A stretch of DNA of 5,175 nucleotides from an uncultured Veillonella sp. (GCA_900556785.1 USQK01000081.1:1-5175); one strand, 5' to 3'. Shown: positions 1-5,175, numbered from the stretch's first letter. Notes: generated by a model from the sequence alone, not told the origin. Translations and numbers: made by a program.

Positions 1-679
1 ATACACGTTCCCCAAAAATTGCTGTGCCTACACGAACGATGTTAGCCCCTTCTTCTAAAGCGACTTCAAAGTCGTGAGTCATCCCCATAGATAAATATTG
101 AATCTGCCCCTCTTCAAAGTAGCCCTTCATATCCTCATACAAGGCGTTTGCTACCCGGAAGATTGGACGTGCTTCCTCTGGATCGTCGAAAAATGGCGCC
201 ATACACATCAAGCCCCGTACACGTACATGAGGCAATGTCTTTGCATAGTCTCGTATTTCTGGAAACTCTTCAACAGTCATACCTGTTTTGGAGGCTTCTC
301 GAGCCACGTTGACTTGCAACAATACGTCTTGCACCTTGTCGTGCTTTGTAGCGACCTTTTCGATTTCATCTAATAGTTTACGGCTGTCTACAGAATGAAT
401 TAAATCAAACATAGGCACCGCTTGACGCACCTTGTTGACCTGTAAATGACCAATCAAGTGCCATGTTAATGCTGGACCTTTATAGGTGAGCTGTTTTTCT
501 TTAGCCTCTTGTACTCGATTTTCCCCCACATGAGTAACACCGAGACGTGCGACCTCTTCCACCGCTGATACAGGGTGGTTCTTAGTAACAGCTACTAATA
601 ATGCTGTATCTACGCGACCAACGCGCGCCATAGCATCTGCCATGCGCTGCTGTATAGCGTGTAGGGATTCTTCAATCAT
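1..679 (-). CDS. yggS: YggS/YlmE family pyridoxal phosphate homeostasis protein (C-terminus cut by window edge)
   Basis: This is a cytosolic PLP-binding protein of the alanine-racemase-like TIM-barrel fold. The family buffers and delivers pyridoxal 5'-phosphate and has no well-established catalytic reaction. I translated 226 codons without interruption from the ATG at 677-679. The visible motifs are AVTK (Lys33 matches the PLP-binding lysine by position), GENRVQE, WHLIGHLQVNK, QVNVAREASKTGM, GLMCMAPF, the SMGMTHDFE phosphate-site region and VRVGTAIFGER near the end. The family is usually about 225-235 residues and ends soon after the GTAIFG motif, so only a few residues and the stop should be missing. 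The start is supported by an AAGGGG ribosome binding site at 686-691, six bases away. It lies downstream of pgeF, as ylmE follows ylmD in Firmicutes, but a 130-bp gap with its own candidate promoter separates them. Identification is secure. Confidence 0.96.
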   Translation of the reverse strand, partial: MIEESLHAIQQRMADAMARVGRVDTALLVAVTKNHPVSAVEEVARLGVTHVGENRVQEAKEKQLTYKGPALTWHLIGHLQVNKVRQAVPMFDLIHSVDSRKLLDEIEKVATKHDKVQDVLLQVNVAREASKTGMTVEEFPEIRDYAKTLPHVRVRGLMCMAPFFDDPEEARPIFRVANALYEDMKGYFEEGQIQYLSMGMTHDFEVALEEGANIVRVGTAIFGERV

Positions 680-737
680 GTGATTCCCCTTCAATCTATA
701 TTTAAAAACCATAAAATATATTTGTATAGACTATTCT

Positions 738-766
738 ATTATATAGTATTTAGTATTGATTGTACA
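738..766 (-). promoter_or_regulatory. Candidate sigma-A-type promoter for yggS
   Basis: On the minus strand a perfect TATAAT (738-743) lies 17 bp from TGTACA (761-766), which matches the TTGACA consensus at four of six positions. Transcription would start near 731, giving a leader of about 50 nt before the yggS ATG. The spacer contains a 7-bp tandem repeat (TAGTATT twice on the plus strand, 744-757). The -10 and the spacing are good but the -35 is weak, and the region is very AT-rich, so a chance match is possible. If real, it allows yggS and genes beyond the left edge to be expressed independently of the upstream radical SAM-pgeF unit. No clear terminator for pgeF is visible in the same gap. 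Confidence 0.45.
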
Positions 767-809
767 TCATTTAGGTCTTATAAAGCCTATAAATCTATGT
801 ATGTATATA

Positions 810-1664
810 CTACCGTTCTTGTAGCATACCAAATAAAGCCATGCGACCTGTTTTACCAGATTCCCGACGATAGGAATAACAATCTCTATCTGTTACTGTA
901 TCGGTACCGCCAATAGCGATATTTTCTTTAGGCACACCATTCACCATAAGTCCTTCGGCGATAAAGTTCCATAAGTTGATATAGGCTTTATCTAGTTTAT
1001 CACCTGGATAGTTTACAATATTAGCCACACTACGGTCGGTCATACCACGCCAAGCTAATTCAAAACGTTTTCCTAACTCTACATCGACTTCAAAGGATTC
1101 TGGTCCAATGCTAGGTCCAAGATAGATATAACAATCTTTGAACTCCGTACCATAAGCTTCCTTCATAGCCTCAATAGTAAGAACTGGCAAATGTCCTATC
1201 GCTCCGCGCCAGCCTGCATGTACCGTAGCGATAGCGTGATGGTTAGCATCATAAATACCTACAGCTACACAATCAGCAGTAAATAAAAATAGCGGTACAT
1301 TCGGTAATTTTGTAAATACAGCATCACAGTCATCGATAGCTGTATCCTCTCCAAAGGCTCCAGCACCAACGAGATCTTCTGTGATTTCTACAGCTTTTAA
1401 ACCATGTACTTGATTACCACAAGAGATTCGCGCTGGTTCAACACCTAAATATTCAGCAATAATAGTACGGTTTTCACGAACATACTTAGGCTCATCCCCT
1501 ACGTGAAATGCTAAATTTAGTGATTTATAGGGCTCTTGAGATACACCACCATGACGGTATGTATCACCTATTGTAATAGGAAAACAATCTGCCCAATTAG
1601 GAGTTTCATAAGACCAAGTACCATGAGGTCCTTTAACATCTATACGTTTTACAGATTGATTCAT
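810..1664 (-). CDS. pgeF: Peptidoglycan editing factor PgeF / YfiH-YlmD multicopper-oxidase-like (laccase domain) protein
   Basis: This 284-residue protein belongs to the YfiH/YlmD family. Family members are reported to act in removing wrongly built peptidoglycan precursors (PgeF in E. coli) and as purine nucleoside phosphorylase/deaminase enzymes (YlmD and FAMIN relatives). It is cytosolic, with no signal peptide or membrane segment. The metal-site residues are all present: His87 in NQVHG, Cys132 in FTADC and His149 in VHAGWRG. The 17-residue Cys-His spacing is the same as in E. coli YfiH. Other hallmarks are SLNLAFHVGD (about 48-57), DCDAVF (112-117), IGPESFEVD (about 186-194) and the C-terminal YSYRRESGKTGRMA. 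A cysteine often found before the SYRR block is absent here, and a Cys (262) sits directly before YSYRR. The ATG is fixed by AGGAGG five bases upstream, which overlaps the stop of the radical SAM gene. Length is slightly above the roughly 245-275 common in the family. Confidence 0.95.
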   Translation of the reverse strand: MNQSVKRIDVKGPHGTWSYETPNWADCFPITIGDTYRHGGVSQEPYKSLNLAFHVGDEPKYVRENRTIIAEYLGVEPARISCGNQVHGLKAVEITEDLVGAGAFGEDTAIDDCDAVFTKLPNVPLFLFTADCVAVGIYDANHHAIATVHAGWRGAIGHLPVLTIEAMKEAYGTEFKDCYIYLGPSIGPESFEVDVELGKRFELAWRGMTDRSVANIVNYPGDKLDKAYINLWNFIAEGLMVNGVPKENIAIGGTDTVTDRDCYSYRRESGKTGRMALFGMLQER

Positions 1665-1669
1665 AAGTG

Positions 1670-1676
1670 CCTCCTA
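1670..1676 (-). promoter_or_regulatory. Shine-Dalgarno of pgeF overlapping the radical SAM stop codon
   Basis: On the minus strand the sequence TAGGAGGCACTTATG joins the two genes. The TAG stop of the radical SAM gene shares its last two bases with the AGGAGG ribosome binding site of pgeF, which is followed by a 5-nt spacer and the ATG. This arrangement indicates a shared transcript and suggests translational coupling: ribosomes finishing the first gene uncover or reload on the second. The overlap is seen directly; the coupling is inferred. Confidence 0.85.
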
Positions 1677-3401
1677 TTTACATACACCACATCGCTTACA
1701 GCCTTGTACACATGGCGGTGTATACGCTTCATCCACAGAGCGTTTCCATTCCATTTGAAGATATCCATCGTCCATCCCCATGTCGAGGTGACTCCATGGT
1801 AAAAATTCATCAAAGCTTCGTTCACGATAGTTCATCTCTTCCATATCTAGGCCTGCCGCCTTCATTTCAGCCTTGAAGGACTTACTGCCACGATCTGCTG
1901 CACACGCCGCAAGAACAGCGCCAAGACGGCGATCACCACGAGCTAGTACACCTTGGATATATGCCTCTTTAGGTGATTCAACGAGCACCTCAATACGACG
2001 ATTCTTTTGCAATGCTTTTTTAATATATTGAAGTTTTTTCTCTACCGTTTTTTGATTATCCATAGCCATCCATTGGAATGGTGTAAAAGGCTTCGGAATA
2101 AATGGATTGATACTGAGCGTTAAACGACCTTTACAGCCTACCTCTGCCATATGGGCTTGCGTCCGTTCTGCAAGTCCTACAATTGCTTCAATATCCTCGT
2201 CAGTTTCCGTTGGCAACCCAATCATAATGTAGAGTCGCATATGTTGAATACCAGACTTAGCTGATAAAGTGGCCGCATTTTGTAAATGCTCTTCGCTAAT
2301 GCCCTTATTGATGACGCGCCGCAATCGTTTACTGCCCGTTTCTGGTGCAATGGTAATCGTCTTTTGCCCACTATCGGCCAAGCCATCTACAACGGCTTGT
2401 GTTAAGGAGTCTGCCCGCAAGGATGCGCAAGAATAACGCATATCTTTAGAGCGAATATACGTAACTAACTCATCTACCTCTGGATAATCTGAAATGGCGG
2501 CCCCCATAAGGCCTACCTTTTTACCTAATTTCTCTGCTCTATCTACGCCTTCTTTTAATATGTCTAAAGGTCGTACGCGCGGTACACGGAAACAATACCC
2601 GGCCATACAGAATCGACAATGACGGCCACAGCCTCGAGCTACCTCGATGATATACATGGCGCCAAACTCGGTATAGTTTGTAGCCACTACGGTTTCACCA
2701 CCGCTAGTGAGCATTTCAAAATGACGTTTAATCGTTTTCGGTACACCTTCTGCGATATCATAACCTTTAAATACACCATTTTCACTATAAATAGGCACAT
2801 ATAAGGACGGTACGTATACACCTGATACGTCTGCTAATTGGCGTAAAATAGCGTGGCGATCTAAGCCTTCTAGTTTGCCATCTCGAATAATATCGAGCAC
2901 GCGACTAACGATGCCTTCCCCTTCACCGATGATAAAAGCATCGATAAAATCAGCAAAAGGCTCTGGATTAAAGGTGGCACAAGGACCACCGGCAATAACG
3001 ATAGGATCGAACTCCGTACGGTCTTTCCCCATAATTGGTACACGACCATGACGCAACATAAGAGGAATGTTGAAATAATCCATTTCAAAGGTCACGTCAA
3101 AGGCCACTACATCAAATTGATGCATAGGCCGCTGTGTTTCAACACTCATCAATGATGTCTTAGTTTTATCGTACGCTTCCAATTCCTTCTTCTCAGGTAA
3201 AAAGATGCGTTCGCATACGCTATCATGACGTAAGTTGATTTCCTCATAAATAATGTGGAGGCCTAGATTACTCATGCCAACGAAATATGTATTAGGATAG
3301 ACGATGGCAACCTTTTGCTCTGCATGCGGGTTAATAGTTACGCGGCTATCTTCATCTTTATAAAGTTCTTGTAATCGATCAATTAAATCTTTACGGTTCA
3401 C
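1674..3401 (-). CDS. Radical SAM protein, TIGR03960-like (B12-binding-like N-terminus, function unknown)
   Basis: This 575-residue protein is a radical S-adenosylmethionine enzyme that should bind a 4Fe-4S cluster and cleave SAM reductively. Its substrate is unknown. The N-terminal part (about 30-170) has the VGMSNLGLHIIYEEIN and VIAGGPCATFNPEPFADFIDAF blocks typical of the B12-binding-like region of TIGR03960 proteins. The SAM cluster motif CGRHCRFC gives Cys258, Cys262 and Cys265. Further core motifs are LMGAAISDYPEVDEL (298-312), ITIAPETGS (349-357) and MIGLPTETDEDI (393-404). The C-terminus ends in a Cys-rich tail (Cys564, 568, 571, 574) that could bind a second metal or cluster. The start is GTG at 3399-3401, backed by a good AGGA site; the next in-frame Met (43) lies inside a conserved block and would truncate the domain. 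Members often sit next to, or are fused with, the DUF2344/TIGR03936 partner, which is not adjacent here. Family assignment is from memory of its motifs. Confidence 0.88.
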   Translation of the reverse strand: MNRKDLIDRLQELYKDEDSRVTINPHAEQKVAIVYPNTYFVGMSNLGLHIIYEEINLRHDSVCERIFLPEKKELEAYDKTKTSLMSVETQRPMHQFDVVAFDVTFEMDYFNIPLMLRHGRVPIMGKDRTEFDPIVIAGGPCATFNPEPFADFIDAFIIGEGEGIVSRVLDIIRDGKLEGLDRHAILRQLADVSGVYVPSLYVPIYSENGVFKGYDIAEGVPKTIKRHFEMLTSGGETVVATNYTEFGAMYIIEVARGCGRHCRFCMAGYCFRVPRVRPLDILKEGVDRAEKLGKKVGLMGAAISDYPEVDELVTYIRSKDMRYSCASLRADSLTQAVVDGLADSGQKTITIAPETGSKRLRRVINKGISEEHLQNAATLSAKSGIQHMRLYIMIGLPTETDEDIEAIVGLAERTQAHMAEVGCKGRLTLSINPFIPKPFTPFQWMAMDNQKTVEKKLQYIKKALQKNRRIEVLVESPKEAYIQGVLARGDRRLGAVLAACAADRGSKSFKAEMKAAGLDMEEMNYRERSFDEFLPWSHLDMGMDDGYLQMEWKRSVDEAYTPPCVQGCKRCGVCK

Positions 3402-3406
3402 TAATT

Positions 3407-3413
3407 TCCTTTC
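3407..3413 (-). promoter_or_regulatory. Ribosome binding site supporting a GTG start of the radical SAM gene
   Basis: The minus strand reads GAAAGGAAATTAGTG, with an AGGA core (3407-3410) five bases from the GTG. This decides in favour of GTG over the distant internal ATG codons. The site begins only about five bases downstream of a strong hairpin (3418-3443), so leader folding could influence ribosome access. Confidence 0.7.
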
Positions 3414-3417
3414 TATA

Positions 3418-3443
3418 TAAGCCCACTACGAATAGTGGGCTTA
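3418..3443 (-). terminator. Perfect 10-11 bp hairpin, possible weak terminator or leader structure
   Basis: The arms AAGCCCACTA (3419-3428) and TAGTGGGCTT (3433-3442) pair perfectly around a 4-base loop, which is UUCG in a minus-strand transcript. An extra A-T pair extends the stem to 11 bp. It lies about 95 bases after the YetF stop and just before the ribosome binding site of the radical SAM gene. The stem is as stable as an intrinsic terminator, but the bases after it on the minus strand (TTATATAG) are a poor U-tract, and on the plus strand it is followed by AAAAA. It may be an inefficient terminator of the YetF operon, an attenuator, or a leader hairpin affecting stability or translation of the radical SAM mRNA. 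The structure is certain; the role is not. Confidence 0.5.
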
Positions 3444-3461
3444 AAAACATTTTATATATCG

Positions 3462-3489
3462 TTTGTATGTCTATATTTGTATGTCTATA
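3462..3489. repeat. Exact 14-bp tandem repeat in the intergenic region
   Basis: The 14-mer TTTGTATGTCTATA occurs twice with no gap, at 3462-3475 and 3476-3489. On the minus strand, the direction of transcription, each copy reads TATAGACATACAAA and contains TAGACA, which matches five of six -35 consensus bases, although no -10 sits at a proper distance. The repeat lies between the YetF stop and the radical SAM start, in a gap that should contain that gene's promoter. It could be a pair of protein-binding sites or a simple slippage duplication in AT-rich DNA. Confidence 0.8.
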
Positions 3490-3514
3490 AGAGTAGTATA
3501 TAATACTTATCTTA
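3488..3514. repeat. Imperfect AT-rich inverted repeat (12-bp arms, 3-base centre)
   Basis: The arm TAAGAGTAGTAT (3488-3499) pairs with ATACTTATCTTA (3503-3514) at ten of twelve positions around ATA. The inner AGTAT/ATACT part is perfect. On the minus strand it includes TATACT (3495-3500), a five-of-six match to a -10 box but with no acceptable -35, so any promoter for the radical SAM gene here is speculative. The dyad might be an operator or a weak transcript end for the YetF gene. It has no U-tract, and its AU-only pairing makes a terminator role unlikely. Confidence 0.4.
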
Positions 3515-3538
3515 ACTATACTATAAGACCAAGAAACA

Positions 3539-4258
3539 TTACAATTTAGATTTCAATTTATCCTTTGTATGAGAGGTCTTATCTTTAAGTGTTTTTACAA
3601 TTTGAGGGCGATGTTTTTTTTCATAAGGGTAAATAACAACTTCCCCATCTTTGTATTCTGCAATGTATACATCCTTAATTTTATAGCCTTGCTTTTCAAC
3701 TTCTTCTTCTAGCCAATCCTGGCCTTTTTCAATTATATCTAATGTAAAATGGTTAATTTGACCATCATCAATAAGGTCAAATTTAATATTCTCATCACCA
3801 AATTGAACTACGCTGAGCTGACCATTTTGCTCCAATACAGCACGCTTAACATCCGTAACATATTGAACACCTGCTGTACGAAGCTTTAACTTAAGCTCCG
3901 CCGCTTGAATGCCATAACGCATACATTCTTCTGTTAAGATATGACCATTTTCAATAACAATTACAGGATGTCCATCCAAAATAGTTTTAAAGAATCGGAA
4001 ATTTCCTTTTAAGAACTTAAGCGTCATTACAAGTATAGTCCATAAAATGAGGACTAACATAAACTGTAAAATACCGATTTGGTCATTGTAAATAATGGCA
4101 CCGATAATACCACCAAGTACATAGTTTTGTAATTGGTCCAAAGCAGAGGTTGGCGCTAAGTTGCCCTTCCCCATTAAGTTGATTTGTAAGATAATCGCCA
4201 AGAGACCGATGGCGAGTTTGGCAAAGACCATTCCATAGACGGCCATAGCTTCTGTCAT
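3539..4258 (-). CDS. YetF/DUF421 family membrane protein
   Basis: This 239-residue integral membrane protein belongs to the YetF (DUF421) family, found mainly in Firmicutes. Its molecular function is not established, and relatives have been linked to spore membrane properties in Bacillus. Three hydrophobic segments are visible, at about 8-29, 44-57 and 61-83. They are followed by a soluble YetF domain from about 92, including DGHPVIVIENGHILTEECM (95-113), an ELKLKLRTAGV helix (121-131) and VKRAVLEQNGQLSVVQ (137-152), then a second half to about 212. The tail from about 213 is lysine-rich and very basic, so it could contact membrane lipid headgroups or nucleic acid. It follows the DUF3290 gene by 12 bases and shares its promoter. 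The ATG is supported by AGGAGG seven bases upstream. The product clearly belongs to this family, but I can assign no function. Confidence 0.92.
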   Translation of the reverse strand: MTEAMAVYGMVFAKLAIGLLAIILQINLMGKGNLAPTSALDQLQNYVLGGIIGAIIYNDQIGILQFMLVLILWTILVMTLKFLKGNFRFFKTILDGHPVIVIENGHILTEECMRYGIQAAELKLKLRTAGVQYVTDVKRAVLEQNGQLSVVQFGDENIKFDLIDDGQINHFTLDIIEKGQDWLEEEVEKQGYKIKDVYIAEYKDGEVVIYPYEKKHRPQIVKTLKDKTSHTKDKLKSKL

Positions 4259-4265
4259 TTACGCT

Positions 4266-4273
4266 CCTCCTTA
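4266..4273 (-). promoter_or_regulatory. Shine-Dalgarno of the YetF gene overlapping the DUF3290 stop codon
   Basis: The minus strand reads TAAGGAGGAGCGTAAATG. The TAA stop of the DUF3290 gene runs directly into the AGGAGG ribosome binding site of the YetF gene, which has a 7-base spacer. This is strong evidence that the two genes form one transcript and suggests coupled, roughly stoichiometric translation, as expected of partner proteins. The overlap is observed; coupling is inferred. Confidence 0.85.
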
Positions 4274-4732
4274 TGGTAATACGTCCGCTTTATCATGAAT
4301 ACGCTCTGTTGGGCTCACCTTATACACACGAGTAATTGTATAGGTTGAAAATTCTGGATTAAACTGAACCTCATAATAATCATCGCTTACCTTTAAAATC
4401 ATACCATTGCGAATTTTTAAGGAGTTGACTGCTAATTGCTCACTTGGTACAGAACGATCAGCACTAAAAGAATGTAAAAATTGAGCCATACGAGAAGAAT
4501 CTTCAGAATAAGTTTTCATCCGATTATACTCTTGGTATTCAAGCCCTAAGAAGAACACTACAATTAAAGACAAGATAACCATCAAGTCACGATAGCGACT
4601 AGTAAAGCCATTTCGCAGAACTTGTATGCCCAAAACGAGTAGTGCTAATAAAACAGCAACAAAGATAATAAAGCCCCATGTTTGGCCCCCTACAGCCAAA
4701 CTTTCAACATAGGATAATGTGTAGAAATCCAT
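4271..4732 (-). CDS. DUF3290 family membrane protein, partner of YetF protein
   Basis: This 153-residue protein resembles the DUF3290 family, a Firmicute group of unknown function that is commonly encoded next to DUF421/YetF genes. The N-terminus carries two clear membrane helices (about 18-39 and 48-65) joined by a short basic loop (RNGFTSRYRD). A soluble C-terminal part of about 85 residues follows, including a likely helical stretch (about 66-90) and a beta-rich segment (about 104-140: LKIRNGMILKVSDDYYEVQF and TYTITRVYKVSP). There is no cleavable signal peptide. The ATG has AAGGAG (4739-4744) six bases upstream and lies about 22 nt after the predicted transcription start. It is the first gene of the two-gene unit. 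No catalytic residues can be pointed out. The positive-inside rule would put the basic inter-helix loop in the cytoplasm and the C-terminal domain outside, but this is only a prediction. Confidence 0.85.
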   Translation of the reverse strand: MDFYTLSYVESLAVGGQTWGFIIFVAVLLALLVLGIQVLRNGFTSRYRDLMVILSLIVVFFLGLEYQEYNRMKTYSEDSSRMAQFLHSFSADRSVPSEQLAVNSLKIRNGMILKVSDDYYEVQFNPEFSTYTITRVYKVSPTERIHDKADVLP

Positions 4733-4760
4733 ATCGTTCTCCTTTCATAGATTACTTTTT

Positions 4761-4769
4761 ATTATACCA
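4761..4769 (-). promoter_or_regulatory. Extended -10 promoter of the DUF3290-YetF operon
   Basis: The minus strand reads TGGTATAAT, a perfect extended -10 element (TGn followed by TATAAT at 4761-4766). No good -35 exists at 16-18 bp, which is usual for extended -10 promoters. Transcription would begin near 4754, giving a short leader of about 22 nt with the AAGGAG ribosome binding site. Its position, after the ilvC terminator and just before the DUF3290 gene, makes functional sense. Confidence 0.65.
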
Positions 4770-4832
4770 TACCTTATGCCAATATTTTCGATATAACAAT
4801 GTATAGTACCAAGAAATATATTATAAAACGAT

Positions 4833-4861
4833 AAAAAAGCGACCCCCTTAGGAGTCGCTTT
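4833..4861 (-). terminator. Intrinsic terminator of ilvC
   Basis: On the minus strand, arms AAAGCGAC and GTCGCTTT (4854-4861 with 4836-4843) pair perfectly. Two inner G-C pairs beyond one mismatch extend the stem, and a small loop (TAAG) closes it. The stem is followed by TTTTTTAT, a proper U-tract. It lies about 40 bases after the ilvC stop and separates ilvC from the DUF3290-YetF unit. Confidence 0.92.
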
Positions 4862-4900
4862 GGTATGCTTTATCTTACAAGAGATTACTAAATAATACTC

Positions 4901-5175
4901 TTATTTCAACCAGCTCATCAAGTTGCGAAGTTCTGCACCAACTGGTTCGATTGGATGGTTAGCAGCTGCTTCACGATGTTCTTTAAGGAATTTTTGACCA
5001 TTTTTGGAATCAGCCAAAAATTCGTCAGCGAATTTACCAGATTGGATATCAGCCAAGATTTGTTCCATAGCTTTTTTAGTATCTGCAGTAATTACGCGAG
5101 GACCTGCATGGTAGTCACCATATTCAGCAGTGTTGGAAATGGAGTGGCGCATTTTTTGGAAGCCACCTTCGTAGA
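4901..5175 (-). CDS. ilvC: Ketol-acid reductoisomerase (NADP+), C-terminal fragment; start lies beyond the window
   Basis: These are the last 90 residues of IlvC, the cytosolic Mg2+-dependent enzyme that isomerises and reduces acetolactate (or acetohydroxybutyrate) to the dihydroxy acids on the way to valine, leucine and isoleucine. The coding frame is open to the right window edge: the residues before the internal Met read YEGGFQK, as in the family, so that Met (codon 5150-5152) is not the true start. Diagnostic motifs are the block from MRHSISNTAEYGDY to GPRVIT, which includes the active-site serine region of the C-terminal knotted domain, and HPIEPVGAELRNLMSWLK at the end. The C-terminus ends as in the short class I enzymes of about 330-340 residues rather than the long E. 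coli form. It stops with TAA and is followed by a strong terminator, so it is the last gene of its transcript. Confidence 0.96.
   Translation of the reverse strand, partial: YEGGFQKMRHSISNTAEYGDYHAGPRVITADTKKAMEQILADIQSGKFADEFLADSKNGQKFLKEHREAAANHPIEPVGAELRNLMSWLK

Noticed and set aside
98..373. Plus-strand open frame of 91 codons inside yggS
   Set aside because: It is entirely antisense to a well-supported gene, has no family motifs and an implausible Cys/His/Trp-rich composition.
771..789. Possible hairpin AGGTCTT/AAAGCCT as a pgeF terminator
   Set aside because: Two mismatches in a 7-bp stem, a two-base loop and no U-tract.
680..916. Plus-strand open frame of 78 codons across the yggS-pgeF gap and the end of pgeF
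   Set aside because: Tyr/Lys/Ile-rich translation of AT-rich intergenic DNA and antisense pgeF; no ribosome binding site or recognisable domain.
1536..1876. Two plus-strand open frames opposite the pgeF start and radical SAM end
   Set aside because: Antisense to strong coding sequence, overlapping each other, with no motifs.
2619..3088. Short open frames on both strands inside the radical SAM gene
   Set aside because: Alternative-frame shadows of a long conserved gene. The hydrophobic minus-strand one only reflects a frame-shifted reading.
3402..3538. Riboswitch or small RNA in the radical SAM leader
   Set aside because: The gap has a hairpin and repeats but no conserved core of any riboswitch class I recognise, and it is short and AT-rich.
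4775..4780. TTGGCA as a -35 box for the DUF3290 promoter
   Set aside because: It lies only 10 bp from the TATAAT, far too close; an extended -10 explains the site better.
1..5175. CRISPR array, insertion sequence, phage or defence system
   Set aside because: No spaced direct repeats, transposase, integrase or terminal repeats. All genes look like co-directional chromosomal genes with similar composition.

Overview
This is an ordinary-looking bacterial chromosomal segment, AT-rich, in which every supported gene lies on the minus strand. The best guess for the host is a Negativicute close to Veillonella. This is an inference from three things: the general protein style, the moderately low GC content, and the mix of Firmicute-type neighbours (a DUF3290/YetF pair, and PgeF beside YggS as in the ylmD-ylmE arrangement). 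No species marker is present in the window.

Reading in the direction of transcription, from high to low coordinates, the layout is as follows. The C-terminal 90 residues of ketol-acid reductoisomerase (ilvC) enter from the right edge and end at a strong intrinsic terminator (about 4833-4861). An extended -10 promoter (about 4761-4769) then starts a two-gene membrane unit: a DUF3290 protein (4271-4732) and a YetF/DUF421 protein (3539-4258). The two are tightly spaced, with the second ribosome binding site overlapping the first stop codon. A 137-bp AT-rich gap (3402-3538) carries a 14-bp tandem repeat, an imperfect dyad and a perfect 10-bp hairpin (11 bp with its flanking A-T pair) just upstream of the next gene. 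That gene is a GTG-started radical SAM protein of the TIGR03960 type (1674-3401). It is followed by pgeF (810-1664), whose Shine-Dalgarno sequence again overlaps the upstream stop codon. A 130-bp gap with a reasonable sigma-A-type promoter precedes yggS/ylmE (1-679), which leaves the window only a few residues before its expected end.

Functionally the window covers branched-chain amino-acid synthesis (IlvC), an uncharacterised membrane pair (DUF3290 plus YetF), an uncharacterised radical SAM enzyme, peptidoglycan or purine-nucleoside quality control (PgeF), and pyridoxal-phosphate homeostasis (YggS). The pgeF-yggS order matches the start of the ylm/sepF cell-division cluster in other Firmicutes, so sepF may lie beyond the left edge.

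I saw no mobile element, CRISPR array, tRNA, rRNA or recognisable riboswitch. I did not find a convincing novel system. The least explained parts are the DUF3290-YetF pair, the radical SAM enzyme without its usual partner, and the repeat and hairpin-rich leader in front of it.
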